NCBI GenBank assembly: GCA_947095535.1
Contig: OX352774.1
Location: forward strand, 5,332,001-5,396,000
From: Poecilobothrus nobilitatus
Lineage: Eukaryota > Arthropoda > Insecta > Diptera > Dolichopodidae
Length of the DNA: 64,000 nucleotides
Reading direction: 5' to 3'
In this document: piece after piece, positions 23,830 to 35,656 of the stretch
Position numbering within the stretch: the stretch's first letter is position 1
Layout: each line of letters opens with the position of its first letter
Program-made: the position numbers and the translations under genes
Notes under the pieces: generated by a model
Database searches by the model: none
What the model was told of the DNA's origin: nothing
Seen by the model: the letters and a program-made list of their open reading frames with translations, nothing else

Positions 23830-24869
23830 AAGAAGAAGCTGATATGTATTAGTAAAATATTTGAATATATATACACTGCCATTTTATGCTAGCCTAATTC
23901 TAAAGTTGGCCAGCATCTGAATAAATGAATACAAATCCTTTAGTCGCAAGAAATTTAGTAAATGCCAAAAATAACGGATAATTGTAAAAATTAAGAGGCG
24001 TATGCATATAAAACTCAAAATTCATTAAAAAGTATTGAATAAGAATTGACAATAATTTATTTACCCAGTATTATGTTTTGCAGATCTAAATAACTAAGTA
24101 TATACGATTTTAAGTTTTCGATATTTTATAACATTTTTAAAAATTTTCTTTAAATACACCAATTAAAGAACATAACCTAAAATATAAACCAAAGTTTAAA
24201 TATTTTACATATAAATATTCACAAATATTTGTAATTAAGGAGTATGACAAAAAAAAAAAGAAATATTCCCAAAGCTATAAATAAATTAAATACTGATTCT
24301 TAAAACATTTAATTTACTTTTTTTTTTTAAGAGTTCAAAGAATTTTCCAATTTACCAACTTGAATTGTAACTTCTAAAAAATAACAGTGTTTCATTTTTT
24401 TTCTTAATCAATTTAAAAAAAAATATAAATATTTTCAACTATGCGAAATATATATATATACGTATGTATGTGTTATGTTTTATTGATTATTAAATACATT
24501 AAATACTTTGTTTATTTATCTTGTGGCACTTGTTTTATTATGTATCATATGTAATAGAAATCCAATTACAAGAATATTACCAAAAAAATAAAAAATATAA
24601 AATAAAATTCTAATAAAATTAGTAATTTATCAAAATATTAACTTATAAAACATGATTTTTCTATTAAATTGACTTGTGCAAAAAATTGTTTTGAAATAAA
24701 TTTGGATTGATTGGCACTGCATGAAAGTACTTTTTAAGTATTTGAGTCTGTTAAAAAAGAAAAAATTATTTGCTTTTTCACAGTAAAAAAAATCAAAAAA
24801 AAAAAAAAATTACTTATAGATATACTTAAGTACATAGGAAGCAAATAAACAATAACAAATATATCTAAT
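23830..24869. other. AT-rich spacer, no gene seen
   Basis: Low complexity with poly(A) patches near 24249 and 24798. No repeat match was noticed. Confidence 0.5.
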
Positions 24870-25194
24870 TTGGTTGGGATCCTTACTTTATATAGACTTT
24901 CATTAAGTTGTCTGACAAAATATCGGCTTTTTTCTTCAAAAATGTCGATTGTGTACTAAATATCGACCTTCCAAATGTTGCCTGACAAAATTTCGTTAAA
25001 AAAAATGATTTTTACAATTTTTTAATTTTTTTGTAGAAAATTTATTTTAAAATCAGGTATTCAATAATTTAGCGGGGGTTTGGAGATGATAGCCCCGCCC
25101 CATTCATTCGAAGTTAATTTTCTTTGTATAAAAATTTCAAAACTTTTACTTTTTTATTGAAGCCTGTAAATAATGACGTATTTTTAGTATTGAT

Positions 25195-25341
25195 TTAAAG
25201 TTGGATTTAAAATCAGGATTGCCCCCTTTTTCAGAATATTTATATATATATGTATATTTGAAATTCTGAATTAGAAGGATTTTTATAGTACGCAACAAAA
25301 TCAGAGCTTCTTTTTATAGTACGCAACAAAATCAGAGCTTC
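25195..25341. repeat. Internal fragment of the 17-kb transposon family
   Basis: CCCCTTTTTCAGAATATTTA, then GTATATTTGAAATTCTGAATT and AGAAGGATTT, match 17236-17295 of the 17-kb element in the same order. The terminal inverted repeats are absent, so this is a fragment or a rearranged relative. Confidence 0.55.
25280..25341. repeat. Perfect 31-bp tandem duplication
   Basis: The 31 bases at 25280-25310 (containing ATAGTACGCAACAAAATCAG) are repeated without change at 25311-25341. The identity implies a recent event. Confidence 0.93.
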
Positions 25342-25558
25342 AATAATTCATTTAGTTGAAAATTCTTTACTTTTTGAAAGTCGAGATTTTGTCGACAAGT
25401 TGACATTTCAAAAATTGACTTTTTTTTCCATTTCGATATTTTATAATCAACATTTTAAGAATCACTAAATTGTACAAGTCCACATATTTGGCGTAATCGA
25501 TATTGTGTGAATCGACATTTTAACTTAGCATAATCGACATAACTTAGCCGAACCAATC

Positions 25559-28273
25559 TGGTTCTCAGTGAATTTTTGTTTCATTAAACTTTTATAATAT
25601 TTACCCAGATTAAAAATTTTTCTTTTTTTTTTTTTTGCTTTTTATAAATACACACCTTACCTCACAAAAAAAAATAAAATAAAAATTTTAAAACCTAAAT
25701 AATATATAATGTACCATTTTAATAAATGAAATTATTTTACTATGTTGATAATTTTCCGCATGAAATTTTTGTATATTAAAAATATATATATATATAACAT
25801 ATTATATGCATAAACTATATATATATAAAGGTAATAAAAGGTAAATTTATTATATCTGAATAATACTTGAGCATAAAAAATAAATAAAATAAAAAAAAAA
25901 GTTATTTTTTTGTTCTTGAAAATATGCTTTAAAATTTTTATGTTATTAAAAAAGTTTTTGGGTGGTTTAATTTTTAGTTCAACTGTTTTATTATTTGTTT
26001 AATTTTTCTTTTTTTTTTTGTTTTGTTATTGATTTAAACAAAAAAAAATTTTTTTGGAACTAAATGATAAGTTTATCGGTATTAAGGCGGCAAATAAAGT
26101 TTTGTAAGGAAATATAGTTACTAATAATTATTGTTGACCGTCATCAGCTTTTTTGAAATGTATAACAAACAAAATCAATCTTTTCACAAAAATTTCTATT
26201 TTAAAAATATCAGTATAAGAAAAATTTTTAATAAATAAAAGTAAAGTAATAAGTAAAAAGTAATAAATTCAGAGTTAGAGAGTTTTTGACATTTTTTTAT
26301 GGTATATTTTTTGATTACTTAAAAATAATTTAAGTTAGAAATATGGGTTTAATGAATATTTTGCCATTATTAAAAATATGTACAGTTATGCTTATTTTTT
26401 TTAAATTTTCTTATAAAATAAATTATATGAATAACAAATTGATAATTTTAATAATTAAAGAAGATACAAAAAACTTATCAAAATCTTACCTCCTTAACTT
26501 ATACTTAACTCCCCAGAGAAAATCTAGTATATTTTCCTATTATATTTATCAATAATTTATTTTTTAACATCTCTTTAATTAATCTATACCCTAATCAGAT
26601 TATTTGAATTTATTATTCTTTTTATTATCCTTAATTATTATTTATTTTTTTTTGTTTATTAACTTTTTATTTATACCTTTTAATTACACTCTTAATTTAA
26701 TCTAGCTTAGAAAATATAATCCTTAATTATTCGTTAATACACCGAAATAATATCATTTTAATATTTATTGCATACTTTCAGGGGTATAGAATATTTATTT
26801 TATTAAAAAAAATATATATGTATATGTACGTGCTTATTTAATACCTTTATAAATATAAATTTTTTATAAATATTAATCGCAATTACGAATAATTTTCAAA
26901 TTTTTATTTTATTTATATAAAATGTACAGCTATCTATTATAGTTGTATACCTAAAGTACCTATTGCAAAACACGAATAGCGTGGTAGTGTATAAGTAGTT
27001 TAATATATTTAAAGGTTTTTATAATTTGCGCAATAAAAACTTAAAAGAAAAAAAAAGAACAAAATTTTATAAATAAATTGAAAAGATATTTTGAAATCTA
27101 ACAAATTTATTTTATTACTATTTAAATCAATAATTGTTTTAAATTTAGTTATAAATTTTAATCTGATATATTGAAAAAAAAAAAAAAAAAAGAAAAAGAA
27201 AAAGAAAAAAAAAATTATTAATGTGTTTTTGAGTCTAATTGGAAATGAAAACATGCTAAAATACATTTATTGATCATATCAAAATAAAATTTAATTTTTG
27301 AATGGGTTTTTTATTTTTTTTTTTTTGTTTTTTTTTATTTTATATAAATATATGTTGTACCTATTAACAAAATTTAAGTACAATTTAATTAAAAAATTAA
27401 AAAAAGATTTTGGTACTTTGAATTTGAACAGCATATATATATAGAGAATAATTTAAATAAATATTAGTATATGTTTGTACATATATACGTATACTTACGA
27501 ATTATTGAAATTTGTTTTCGGTTCTAATTTTAATCAAAATAACTTTCAACTAACAGGTTATAACTTTTATATTGCTGCACGAAAACATATATAATATGTA
27601 TGGTATAAGTATATAATATATATATAATATATGCAATTTTTCTAATAGAGTTAGGAACGAACTAAATTTTTATTGAGAATAATTGATTTAATCAGCAGTT
27701 AGTTTTTTTACTATAAAAGTAATGTTATATACAACAAGTAATTAAATTATAATCATAGAATTTTTTATTGCTAAAAAAAAATTTTAATTTGACTAAAAGT
27801 ATGGAAATTTCGAAAATTTAAATGCTTATTTAATTAAATTTAAAAAGAAAAACAAAACAAACTATGTAGTTAATAAAAAAAAAAAAAATTTTTTTAGTAT
27901 TATTTGATTTTTCTAAATTTTGTTTAATTGTAAAATTTTTTAAAACTAATTCTCTCACATTATTGGCATTTAATTTCTTAGTTTATCACTTTTAAAGAAA
28001 ATTCATACGTTGTTCTAATTTGTTTATTTTAAAATTGCCACCTACTGTTGAAAACTAAAATCTTATAATTAATGTGGTTAATGATAAAAAAAAATTAAAT
28101 TAATATTCAAAAAAATGCCCACTTCCACTAGAAGTTATTTCTTTATTCAAATGAAAATAAATTTGTTTTTATTTTTAATTACTTGGAAAAAAAAAAAATG
28201 TTATAAAGATGTAAATAAAGTTGATTTTGATTGTTATAAATGTTTTTTATTATAAATATTTTTCTTTATTTTA
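25559..28273. other. AT-rich spacer, no gene seen
   Basis: Homopolymers and short (TA)n. Frames at 26343-26555 and 27009-27266 are low-complexity products; the latter is a Phe run encoded by an A tract. Confidence 0.55.
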
Positions 28274-28274
28274 T

Positions 28275-28860
28275 CTGCAATTGACTTCGGCCATTTTTAA
28301 TTGTAAGATAAAAATTTACGCTGATGATATGAAAATCTTTAAAAAGATTTCTTCTAACAAATGAAGCAATTTTTATGCAAAACGATCGCTATTCAAATTC
28401 GATTTCTTTTAATTATTCCTTACATGATATTATAGGTAGCCTAACCAAGGTTACCTAAATAAAATACCTAGGTATGTATTTTGACTTCACTTTTAGTTTC
28501 AAAATAAATTCATTATGAAAAAGTCATAAACAAGCAAGATTCGAATTCTGCGCTTTTTTAAAGAAATTATTAGGTTTTAATGTTCTTAAATCGTTGTATA
28601 CTTGTTTTGTAAGACCAAAATTAGAATATGAAAGTTAAGTTTGGTCAAGGTTTCTACAAATTAATAGGATTGATGCACAGTACAGAAAAACTTTCTTAGA
28701 CTTGCCTTACGCTACTTGCCATAAGCTTCTATTCCATTATCTTAACACCATATGAACAACGAAAGTTAATTTATTTGCCTCCATTAAATCAGTAATCATA
28801 GGACTAATTGTCCTTGATAAATTCGAATCTATTAATAGAATACTTATTATAGGTATTATA
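28275..28860 (+). mobile_element. Jockey-like LINE remnant including the YADD catalytic motif
   Basis: At 28281-28349 one frame reads LTSAIFNCKIKIYADDMKIF, then KKI, so the YADD box of the reverse transcriptase active site survives at 28317-28328. Downstream, in other frames, are IKYLGMYFDFTFSF and then LKSLYTCFVRPKLEYES, a stop, VWS, and further RIDAQYRKTFLDLPYA. This is the usual order past the active site in Jockey-type LINEs (L-G-V-x-F-D, then L-V-R-P-x-L-E-Y-x-S-x-V-W-S). Multiple stops and frameshifts show a dead copy. Neither the endonuclease nor the start of the reverse transcriptase is visible. Confidence 0.85.
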
Positions 28861-31109
28861 GAATACTATAGTAATATTATAGAATACGATATTATTACCT
28901 ATAGTAAATAAACATAAATTTGACTTTACACTATCAAAACTTTCACGAAAATAAAAAAGCGTATTAAAAATCAGTTGAACAAAAAAAAATCTCATTATTA
29001 CTATAATGTGTTAATTTTATTTACGACTTTTTGTTTACTTACTATACAAGAATTAAAAATTAACCTATTTATGTATTAAAAATAAAAAAAAGAAGTGTTT
29101 ATTTTTAAGATTAATTCGGCCACACCATAACAATTAAAATTGTCAACTACGATGTTTCTATAAAATTAAGGATTTTCATTAATTAATCTGCTTAACCTTT
29201 TTAAGGATGATAAAAATAACCATTATTTTTTTTTTTTAAATACCATTAAGTATATACGTATACATTTTTTTGTATCAATTATTTCTTAACGTACATTTAA
29301 CATGTTAAATTACAACTTGGATCTTTTAATTTTATTGTCTATATACATATAATATTATAAGGCAATTACATTTAAATATAAAAATAATTAGTGATGAAGC
29401 AATATTATTGAAAAAACAAAAAAAAAAAAAAACATAAGTAATAATTGTCATGTATTAGTTTGAAAATGGTTCTTAATTGAACATTTTCAATAAATTTTTT
29501 TCTCGTCTTTTCTATTCCGAAAGTAATTAGTTATAACATATAAATATATATATACACCATATAATCAATAAGAAAATAAACACATAAACGTGTACTTATA
29601 TATACTTATATATTTTCATTTTTATTGTATATAGAAAAAAACGTTCAAATATCAATTTATCAAATTATCTGCAACTGATTTAACATTTTCTGACCTTAAC
29701 TATCTACTTATTTAATCTAATAAAAAACCATAATTCGTCCAAATTAAGTTGAATGAACAAAAATACCAGTTACATACTTATATTATAAGTAAGTATATAG
29801 GTATTAAGCGATGAAAAACGAAAAACGAAGAAAAGCCAAACAACAACAACAACGACAGTCACATAGAAAAAATACTAATACATATATCTATTTATTTAAT
29901 TTCATGTAAGATCGGTGGTGGTAAACTTTTCATTTTCATTACTGTTTAGATTTTGCATGAGAAATTTTATTCATGTTTAACTGTGTATATATATGTATAT
30001 ATATATATACATGCATTTTTAAGCACATTTTCATACAAAAAAAAAAAAATTAAAAATTTGCATAATAGTTAAGAACTGTCCCGTTGTCTATTTACAAAAT
30101 TATACTTCAATGTTTGAGATTGACAGGTCTGTTCGTGTACAAAAAAATGTTCTCAAAAAAAAGTGTTCGAGAACTGAGCGGTTTTGAGTTTTATATAAAA
30201 AGTTTGAGTTTTATATAACTGAAAAAAAAAAAAAAAAATAAGAAATGAGTAAAATATAGACATCTCCCTTTCTGATGTTTTCTTTTGTTTTTTTTTTTCG
30301 CGTCTTTCATTTATCAAATTTTAAACGTAAACAAAGAAGTATTTTTTTTATTTAAAAGAGTTTAGAAATCGATTTTCTCAACTATTGAACGTTATTTTAC
30401 TTTAAAAACTTAAAAAGAATATTTAGTATACATACCTACTTATTTATTTTCTTAAATTTTATTATGTACTTTTTTTAATCTTATTTTATTTATGGTAAAA
30501 AACATGACATTAATATTTTCTATTACTCTCTAAAATTTCAACAGTTTTGTAATTTGCATATTCTTGCAAATAAAAGTACCTCAACTCTTAAACCAACAAA
30601 CCTAAAGTAAAATAATTCTACAAAATTCCTATATGAAATTACAGTATCTTAAATAATTTCCTTCAAAAAGAGAAACAAAATATTATTTACAGTAGTTATG
30701 TTAAAGTTCAAAAAAGTTTTATATTTAAACGATTATAATTCTAAAGTTCTGATGAATATTTGTAAGCAAACAGTAAGCATACAGTATTGTATCCGTTTTT
30801 GTATAAGTTATTTCCCGTTTAAGATCTCGCCTGGCTGTCTATTATAAATTATGACAAATCGACATTTTTTTATTTTTACATGACGTTAAGATTAAAACTT
30901 GAAAATTATAAAATGGTTTTCCTTATTACCTACACTGTAACTACTGCAACGACAATCTCATAATAAGATTCATAATCCTAGTATTTGTCCACACTTTAAA
31001 ACTTTGAAGTGTAAAAACCATCAAGACATCGAATAAATCAAAAAAATAATAGAAAACTTCAAGATATAGGGTAATAATTAAAACTGAACTTAACTAAGTC
31101 CTCTTTTGA
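28861..31109. other. AT-rich spacer, no gene seen
   Basis: Contains (TA)n at about 29982-30010 and a duplicated AGTTTGAGTTTTATATA (around 30187-30220). No coding or repeat family match. Confidence 0.5.
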
Positions 31110-31112
31110 TTT

Positions 31113-31272
31113 AAACACCGAGGGAGTGTGGGTTCGAGTCCCAAACAAGTTGTAAGAATAATTCCCCCTTACGACATTTGTTTTTACGCTGTGTATGTGG
31201 AAAGGCTGTGTTAAATTTCCTTGTTTCATTTATGTGGCAGTGGCAGTGGAATAAACTAAAAAAAAAAAATTT
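31113..31272 (+). mobile_element. tRNA-derived SINE, head partly lost
   Basis: Begins at TAAACACCGAGGGAGTGTGG, keeps the B box as GGGTTCGAGTCC, then GTTGTAAGAATAATTCCCCC followed by TTACGAC, and ends GGAATAAACT plus A12. The body is diverged (a GTTTTTACGCTGTGTATGTGG stretch replaces the usual ACAGCCACGCCTG). The upstream A box is missing and no clear TSD was seen. Confidence 0.85.
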
Positions 31273-32396
31273 TCTCCCAAAATTCAGCTAAAGTAACATC
31301 TATTTTCAAATAAATCAAATTTTCAAAGCCCACATGATTTTACATAACAAATTTGAACTAAACTAAATTTAATTACAAAGAGTTTTAAAATTGAAAAACG
31401 TGTCATTTAATTTTTTTAAAATTTCGTAACAGAAAGTGTAAGTGACTTATTTTACAATTTTATATATTAATGATATTGAAATGTGCACCTTAATTTTATA
31501 TACTCCTTTGTTTTTATTATTTTTATATCATTTGTATCTACTGGTAGTTATATCATATTTCTTTTGTTTGTTGTTTTTTTTTTTTTTTGGTATTCAGGTA
31601 TTTGTTGGTTGATAAATGCAAAATAAAAGGAAAATGAAAAAAAAAAAAAAATCCTTGTTTTATGCAATTTAACGCAAAAATCAAACAAAAAAAAAAAAAA
31701 GAAAAAATTATCAAGTTTTTCGTGATTATCCAGAAATAATAATTTTGTCTAATCACGTTCTTTTGTTATTTTTGAGACTTAATAAAAATCTAATTGATTA
31801 AGTATAACTTTAAACAACCAATCAATGGTTTTTATTTTTAAAAATTCAAGTACTTACCTACCCAAGTAAATTTTACAATATACAAAAATGTGTACTCAAC
31901 TATTAATAAAATGTAAAAAACTACAAATAATCTATGAAAGCTAAAATAAGAATCGCAGGTTTTAGAGGTAAATAATGTTGATAGATTAATTTAAGTATTA
32001 TGTAGTCTTTTTAAAGAAATTTAAATGGTAATAAAACTTTTATTCAAAATATTTCTTTAACAAAAAATTGTGCACTTAGTTATTGGCAAGAAAAGTTAAA
32101 TCCTGAGTATTTTAAAGAATAGAAGATAATGATTTGATACATAATTCAAAATTAATGTTCTTATTTTGTAATTTTAATACATAATATAAGAAACAGGAAT
32201 TCATTTATTAAAAAGAATAACACATTTAAAAATTACTTTTAAAAAATTATAAAACATATAGCAACTGTCAAATAATTGTCAATAACTAAAATAACCGTTA
32301 AGAATTGAAAAAACTTCTTTTTTAATATGCACAGAAAGTCTCTTACATTATCAGTCATATCAATGTAGTGTAAATCCATGTCATAGAAAATATATT
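31273..32396. other. AT-rich spacer, no gene seen
   Basis: A frame at 31553-31756 on the minus strand derives from T and A runs. Nothing else was recognised. Confidence 0.55.
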
Positions 32397-33498
32397 TTAA
32401 CCCCTCGCGAACAATTAATTTTTTTTAAGTTTTCTAGTGGGTCACATAACTGTATTTTCGATTATATGCTAAATAGAACATTGTTGTAAACACCAATAGG
32501 CTTCTATTGTTCTGCAGAATAAATTTAGTTTATTTATTCAAAAAGTGGGGGGGAACGTCTATATCCGTTGTGTTCCAAGGGAAATTAATTTACTTTCTAG
32601 TAGCACAAGTGACATATATACACGTGACGTGAAGAAACGTGTTGAACCTAAAGATATTTTAAAGCTTATGGGACATGACGTTTAATCACGTCAAATTGAA
32701 ATAATCAAACAATAAGGAATAGTTAGTAGTAAAATTTAAATTGACAGCTTTTATTTCATAAGAATTCATTTTTATTCTGATTTTTTGTTATTAATTTCTA
32801 TTATCTATATAAAAAAATTTCTAGTAACATAAAATATACAAAAGTGCACTTTTTTAATATGCGAAACTTATTATAAGTTATCAAATATAGGAACTTCATT
32901 GAAAATACATCAAAATAAAACAAATATAACGGTAATTCTTTTCTATTGTAAGAAAAAATTAACTTAACTGTAAAAAATTAGAACTAAATAAGAAAATAAT
33001 TAACATAATATAATTCACAAAGTTAAAATAAAAAGTAATGCCTATAAGCAAATCGCAAAAATAAATTTAGGAGAAAACTAATTTTTTAAATTATCGGTCC
33101 AGATTTGAAAACACGATAAACAAAGTGGTGGATTCTATTCTATTTACATCAAAATATTTAAGATATTTCTATCTATTTACAACAATATAAAATTACTTGT
33201 TTTCTGCGTGACACTTCATAAACAACTAACATAATTTAAATGCATTTAAGACCAAAGTGAGACATCTAGCAACTTGTTCCGACAAAACAAAAATGATTTA
33301 AAAATACTTAAAATGGGACAAATATTTTGTTTTCTATGTTTTTAGTGGAACAGAACATATCAATTTACAATAAATCTTAATTAGAAATTAAACGCGATAT
33401 GACGTTTTGGCTCTATTAAATGTTAACAGAAAGACGTCTTGTCCCACTAGAAAACTCAGCATGACTTGATATCACGTCTCTGTCTGCGAATGGGTTAA
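32397..33498. mobile_element. piggyBac-like non-autonomous element with TTAA target duplication
   Basis: A 1094-bp element (32401-33494) lies between TTAA at 32397-32400 and 33495-33498. The ends are inverted: CCCCTCGCGAAC at the left, and at the right, inverted, CCCATTCGCAGAC. A second inverted pair lies about 30-45 bases inside: AGTTTTCTAGTGGGTCAC at left and, inverted, AGTTTTCTAGTGGGACAAG at right. TTAA duplication and CCC...GGG ends are characteristic of piggyBac-type transposition. No transposase frame survives, so it would depend on an autonomous relative. ACGTC/GACGT words recur inside near both ends. Confidence 0.82.
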
Positions 33499-34385
33499 GA
33501 AGCATTTCCTTCTTTGTTCGAAAAAATTCAACTATTTAACTCTTATAGAGTATTTAAACTTTCAAGTTATTTTTGGATTCTTATCGAACTTTTTCCTCAA
33601 GTTATTTTTGAGGTTAGGTAAAAAAATTGTATAAGAATTGGATGAGTTTCCAACTTTTCTGTCACTTCCTTCACATAAATAAATATGACGCAACAAAAAT
33701 TTAGTTTTTGACAAGTAATCGGTGTATTTCTTTTAAACCTCTGTACTATGTATCTGATGTTGAATTTTTAGTTAACTATTTAAGAAAATATTTGACAAGT
33801 TAAATTATCTTTAAGATTATTTAATTTAGATATAAATTATTTTGTGTATATTATTAAATAATTTTGAGATTCAAAATTAAAAGTTCACTCAGACATATGT
33901 ACATATAATCATAATATATTACTTAAATTTCTACTTAAATTCAAAAATTATTTTAACTTAATTCTTATTAATTTCTATTAATAAACCTAAAAATTACTTT
34001 CAGTTTTACTCATTCATTAAATTATTCAATGATATGATATGGCACTTTATTTTCTTAGAAAAATTAAAGGTATAGCTTCAAAAATGTATTCATATAATTT
34101 AAAAATTATTTTCACGTTTTCTCTTCCTTCGAATATTTTAAGTTCAAAAATATTTTTTTGCTTTTATTTTTAACCAAAAAATATCTTGTGCGTATCTATC
34201 CGTATAGTTTGTCTAAAAAAACGAAATTTGTCGCTTTTCCCACAAATTTTACAAATATCTTTTATACAATTAATTTTATTTTAATAAAATAATATTTATG
34301 AGGAGAGTGTATTTGTGTCTCTTCAATGTCGAATCAAAATAAGTACTATAATAAAATTGTTATGGCTTTTGAAAAAACAAATACT
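33499..34385. other. AT-rich spacer, no gene seen
   Basis: Ordinary low-complexity DNA. No gene or repeat recognised. Confidence 0.5.
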
Positions 34386-34500
34386 CATTGGGACTTCTAA
34401 AGTCTAACTCACATCAATGAGTCAGAAGAAGAGCTATCGAACTTTTGACCTTTATTTTTTAGAGATTTTTGTCTCGCAAAGAAAAGTCAGAAGTCCAATG
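34386..34500. repeat. Short foldback, about 20-bp imperfect arms
   Basis: CATTGGGACTTCTAAAGTC at 34386 pairs with the inverse of GAAAAGTCAGAAGTCCAATG at 34481-34500. The roughly 75 bases between include a second AGTCAGAAG. Overlapping frames on both strands just downstream (34546-34825) are chance. Confidence 0.5.
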
Positions 34501-34941
34501 GCTCTCTTGACCCTGCACTATCAACATGATAAAATTGTGTCTAGTTTAGCAAGTGAAACCTAGTATGTTTTGCAAAATTTTCGAAATGATTACAATAAAA
34601 GTAACATGTATTGTTACTTTAAATGTACCTATAAGTATTCTAACGACTTGTTTCAATTTATTATATGATTTTTTATTACTGCACAATTTTTGTATTGCAC
34701 AACTAAAAATTTGTACAAGGAAACAAAAAATTTCTACCAAATTAAAAAAAATATTTTTATACAGTAAAATTAAAAAGAGAACCAAACATATTAACTGCAT
34801 TTTTTGCTCTAAAAATTATTTATGATTATTAAAACTATAAAATGCAAGTAAGTATGCATCCGAAAAATATTTGAATTGAAATTAAAATTTTCTACAACTT
34901 ACTTTAAAATTATTTTTTGAAATATTCATTTTATAATTTTT

Positions 34942-35656
34942 AGCACATTTACCAAAAAAAAATTTGCTTATTAGTTCTACTCAGCCCATCCATCCGCCAG
35001 TTTATTTACAAAACTTCTTTTGTTAAAAAAATTAATGCTATAGAACTACTTTTTATACAGTTTCACTCATTACGGAGCTACAACCCCTCGAATTTTAGAA
35101 AAGCTATATTTTAAAATGTGTAGTTAAATCTCAGATTCTGCTTAAAATTTTTTTAATCTAAAAACGTCAAAAAATTACAGGATTTTCTTTTTTATCTTCA
35201 TAAAAATCATTTACCTTTAATAATATCAAAATTATTTTTTTAAATTTAGTATTTAAATTTACCGTTATGTTAGGAAAAATTTTGTAAGATTTTGCTTCGT
35301 TTTTATTTCCGTAGTGCTTTTAGATAGAACCATGAAATGTTGACGAAAAAAAAACACCTTTTGGGATCTGGCCTCAGGTAATTTTTTTTGTACCTCTCTA
35401 TGTTTAAGAGGTCTATTAAGGGTCAAAAACAGAATTTTTTCTGTTTTTAAACACCTGTAATTCAGGTATCTTCATAATTTCCTTCAAAACAAAATACAAA
35501 ATTTAAAACTTAAATATTATAATTTTACATGTCTTAATGACTTTTCTTAATTAGATACATAAGGTTTGAAGCCAATCACAGTATTCTGAACTCTTTTTGT
35601 TGTCTTTTGAAAAATGTGCAGCTTTAAAAACCTTTGATTTTCATTTTGCCTTGTTT
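34942..35656. repeat. Family A dispersed repeat, single-unit member
   Basis: Starts AGCACATTTACCAAAAAAAA, keeps TTTACAAAACTTCTTTTGTT, CATTACGGAGCTACAACCCC, TTAAATTTACCGTTATGT and AAACACCTGTAATTCAGG, and ends AAAAATGTGCAGC...TTGATTTTCATTTTGCCTTG. The tetranucleotide run is eroded to CCATCCATCCGCC. It lacks the internal duplication seen at 0.7-1.9 kb. Confidence 0.72.

Larger units (their letters stand above)
24870..25558. repeat. Possible composite repeat with TATCGAC/TCGACAT motifs
   Basis: The outer ends TTGGTTGGGA (24870) and CCGAACCAAT (25549-25558) form a weak inverted pair. Between them, TATCGAC, GTCGAT and TCGACATTT recur on both sides of a middle that resembles the 17-kb transposon. 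A GC-rich hairpin, GCGGGG...CCCCGC, lies at 25072-25098. The ends have no convincing target duplication, so the boundaries are tentative. Confidence 0.3.

Noticed and set aside
34546..34825. Overlapping long frames on both strands
   Set aside because: Opposite frames over the same AT-rich bases cannot both be coding, and neither shows a domain.
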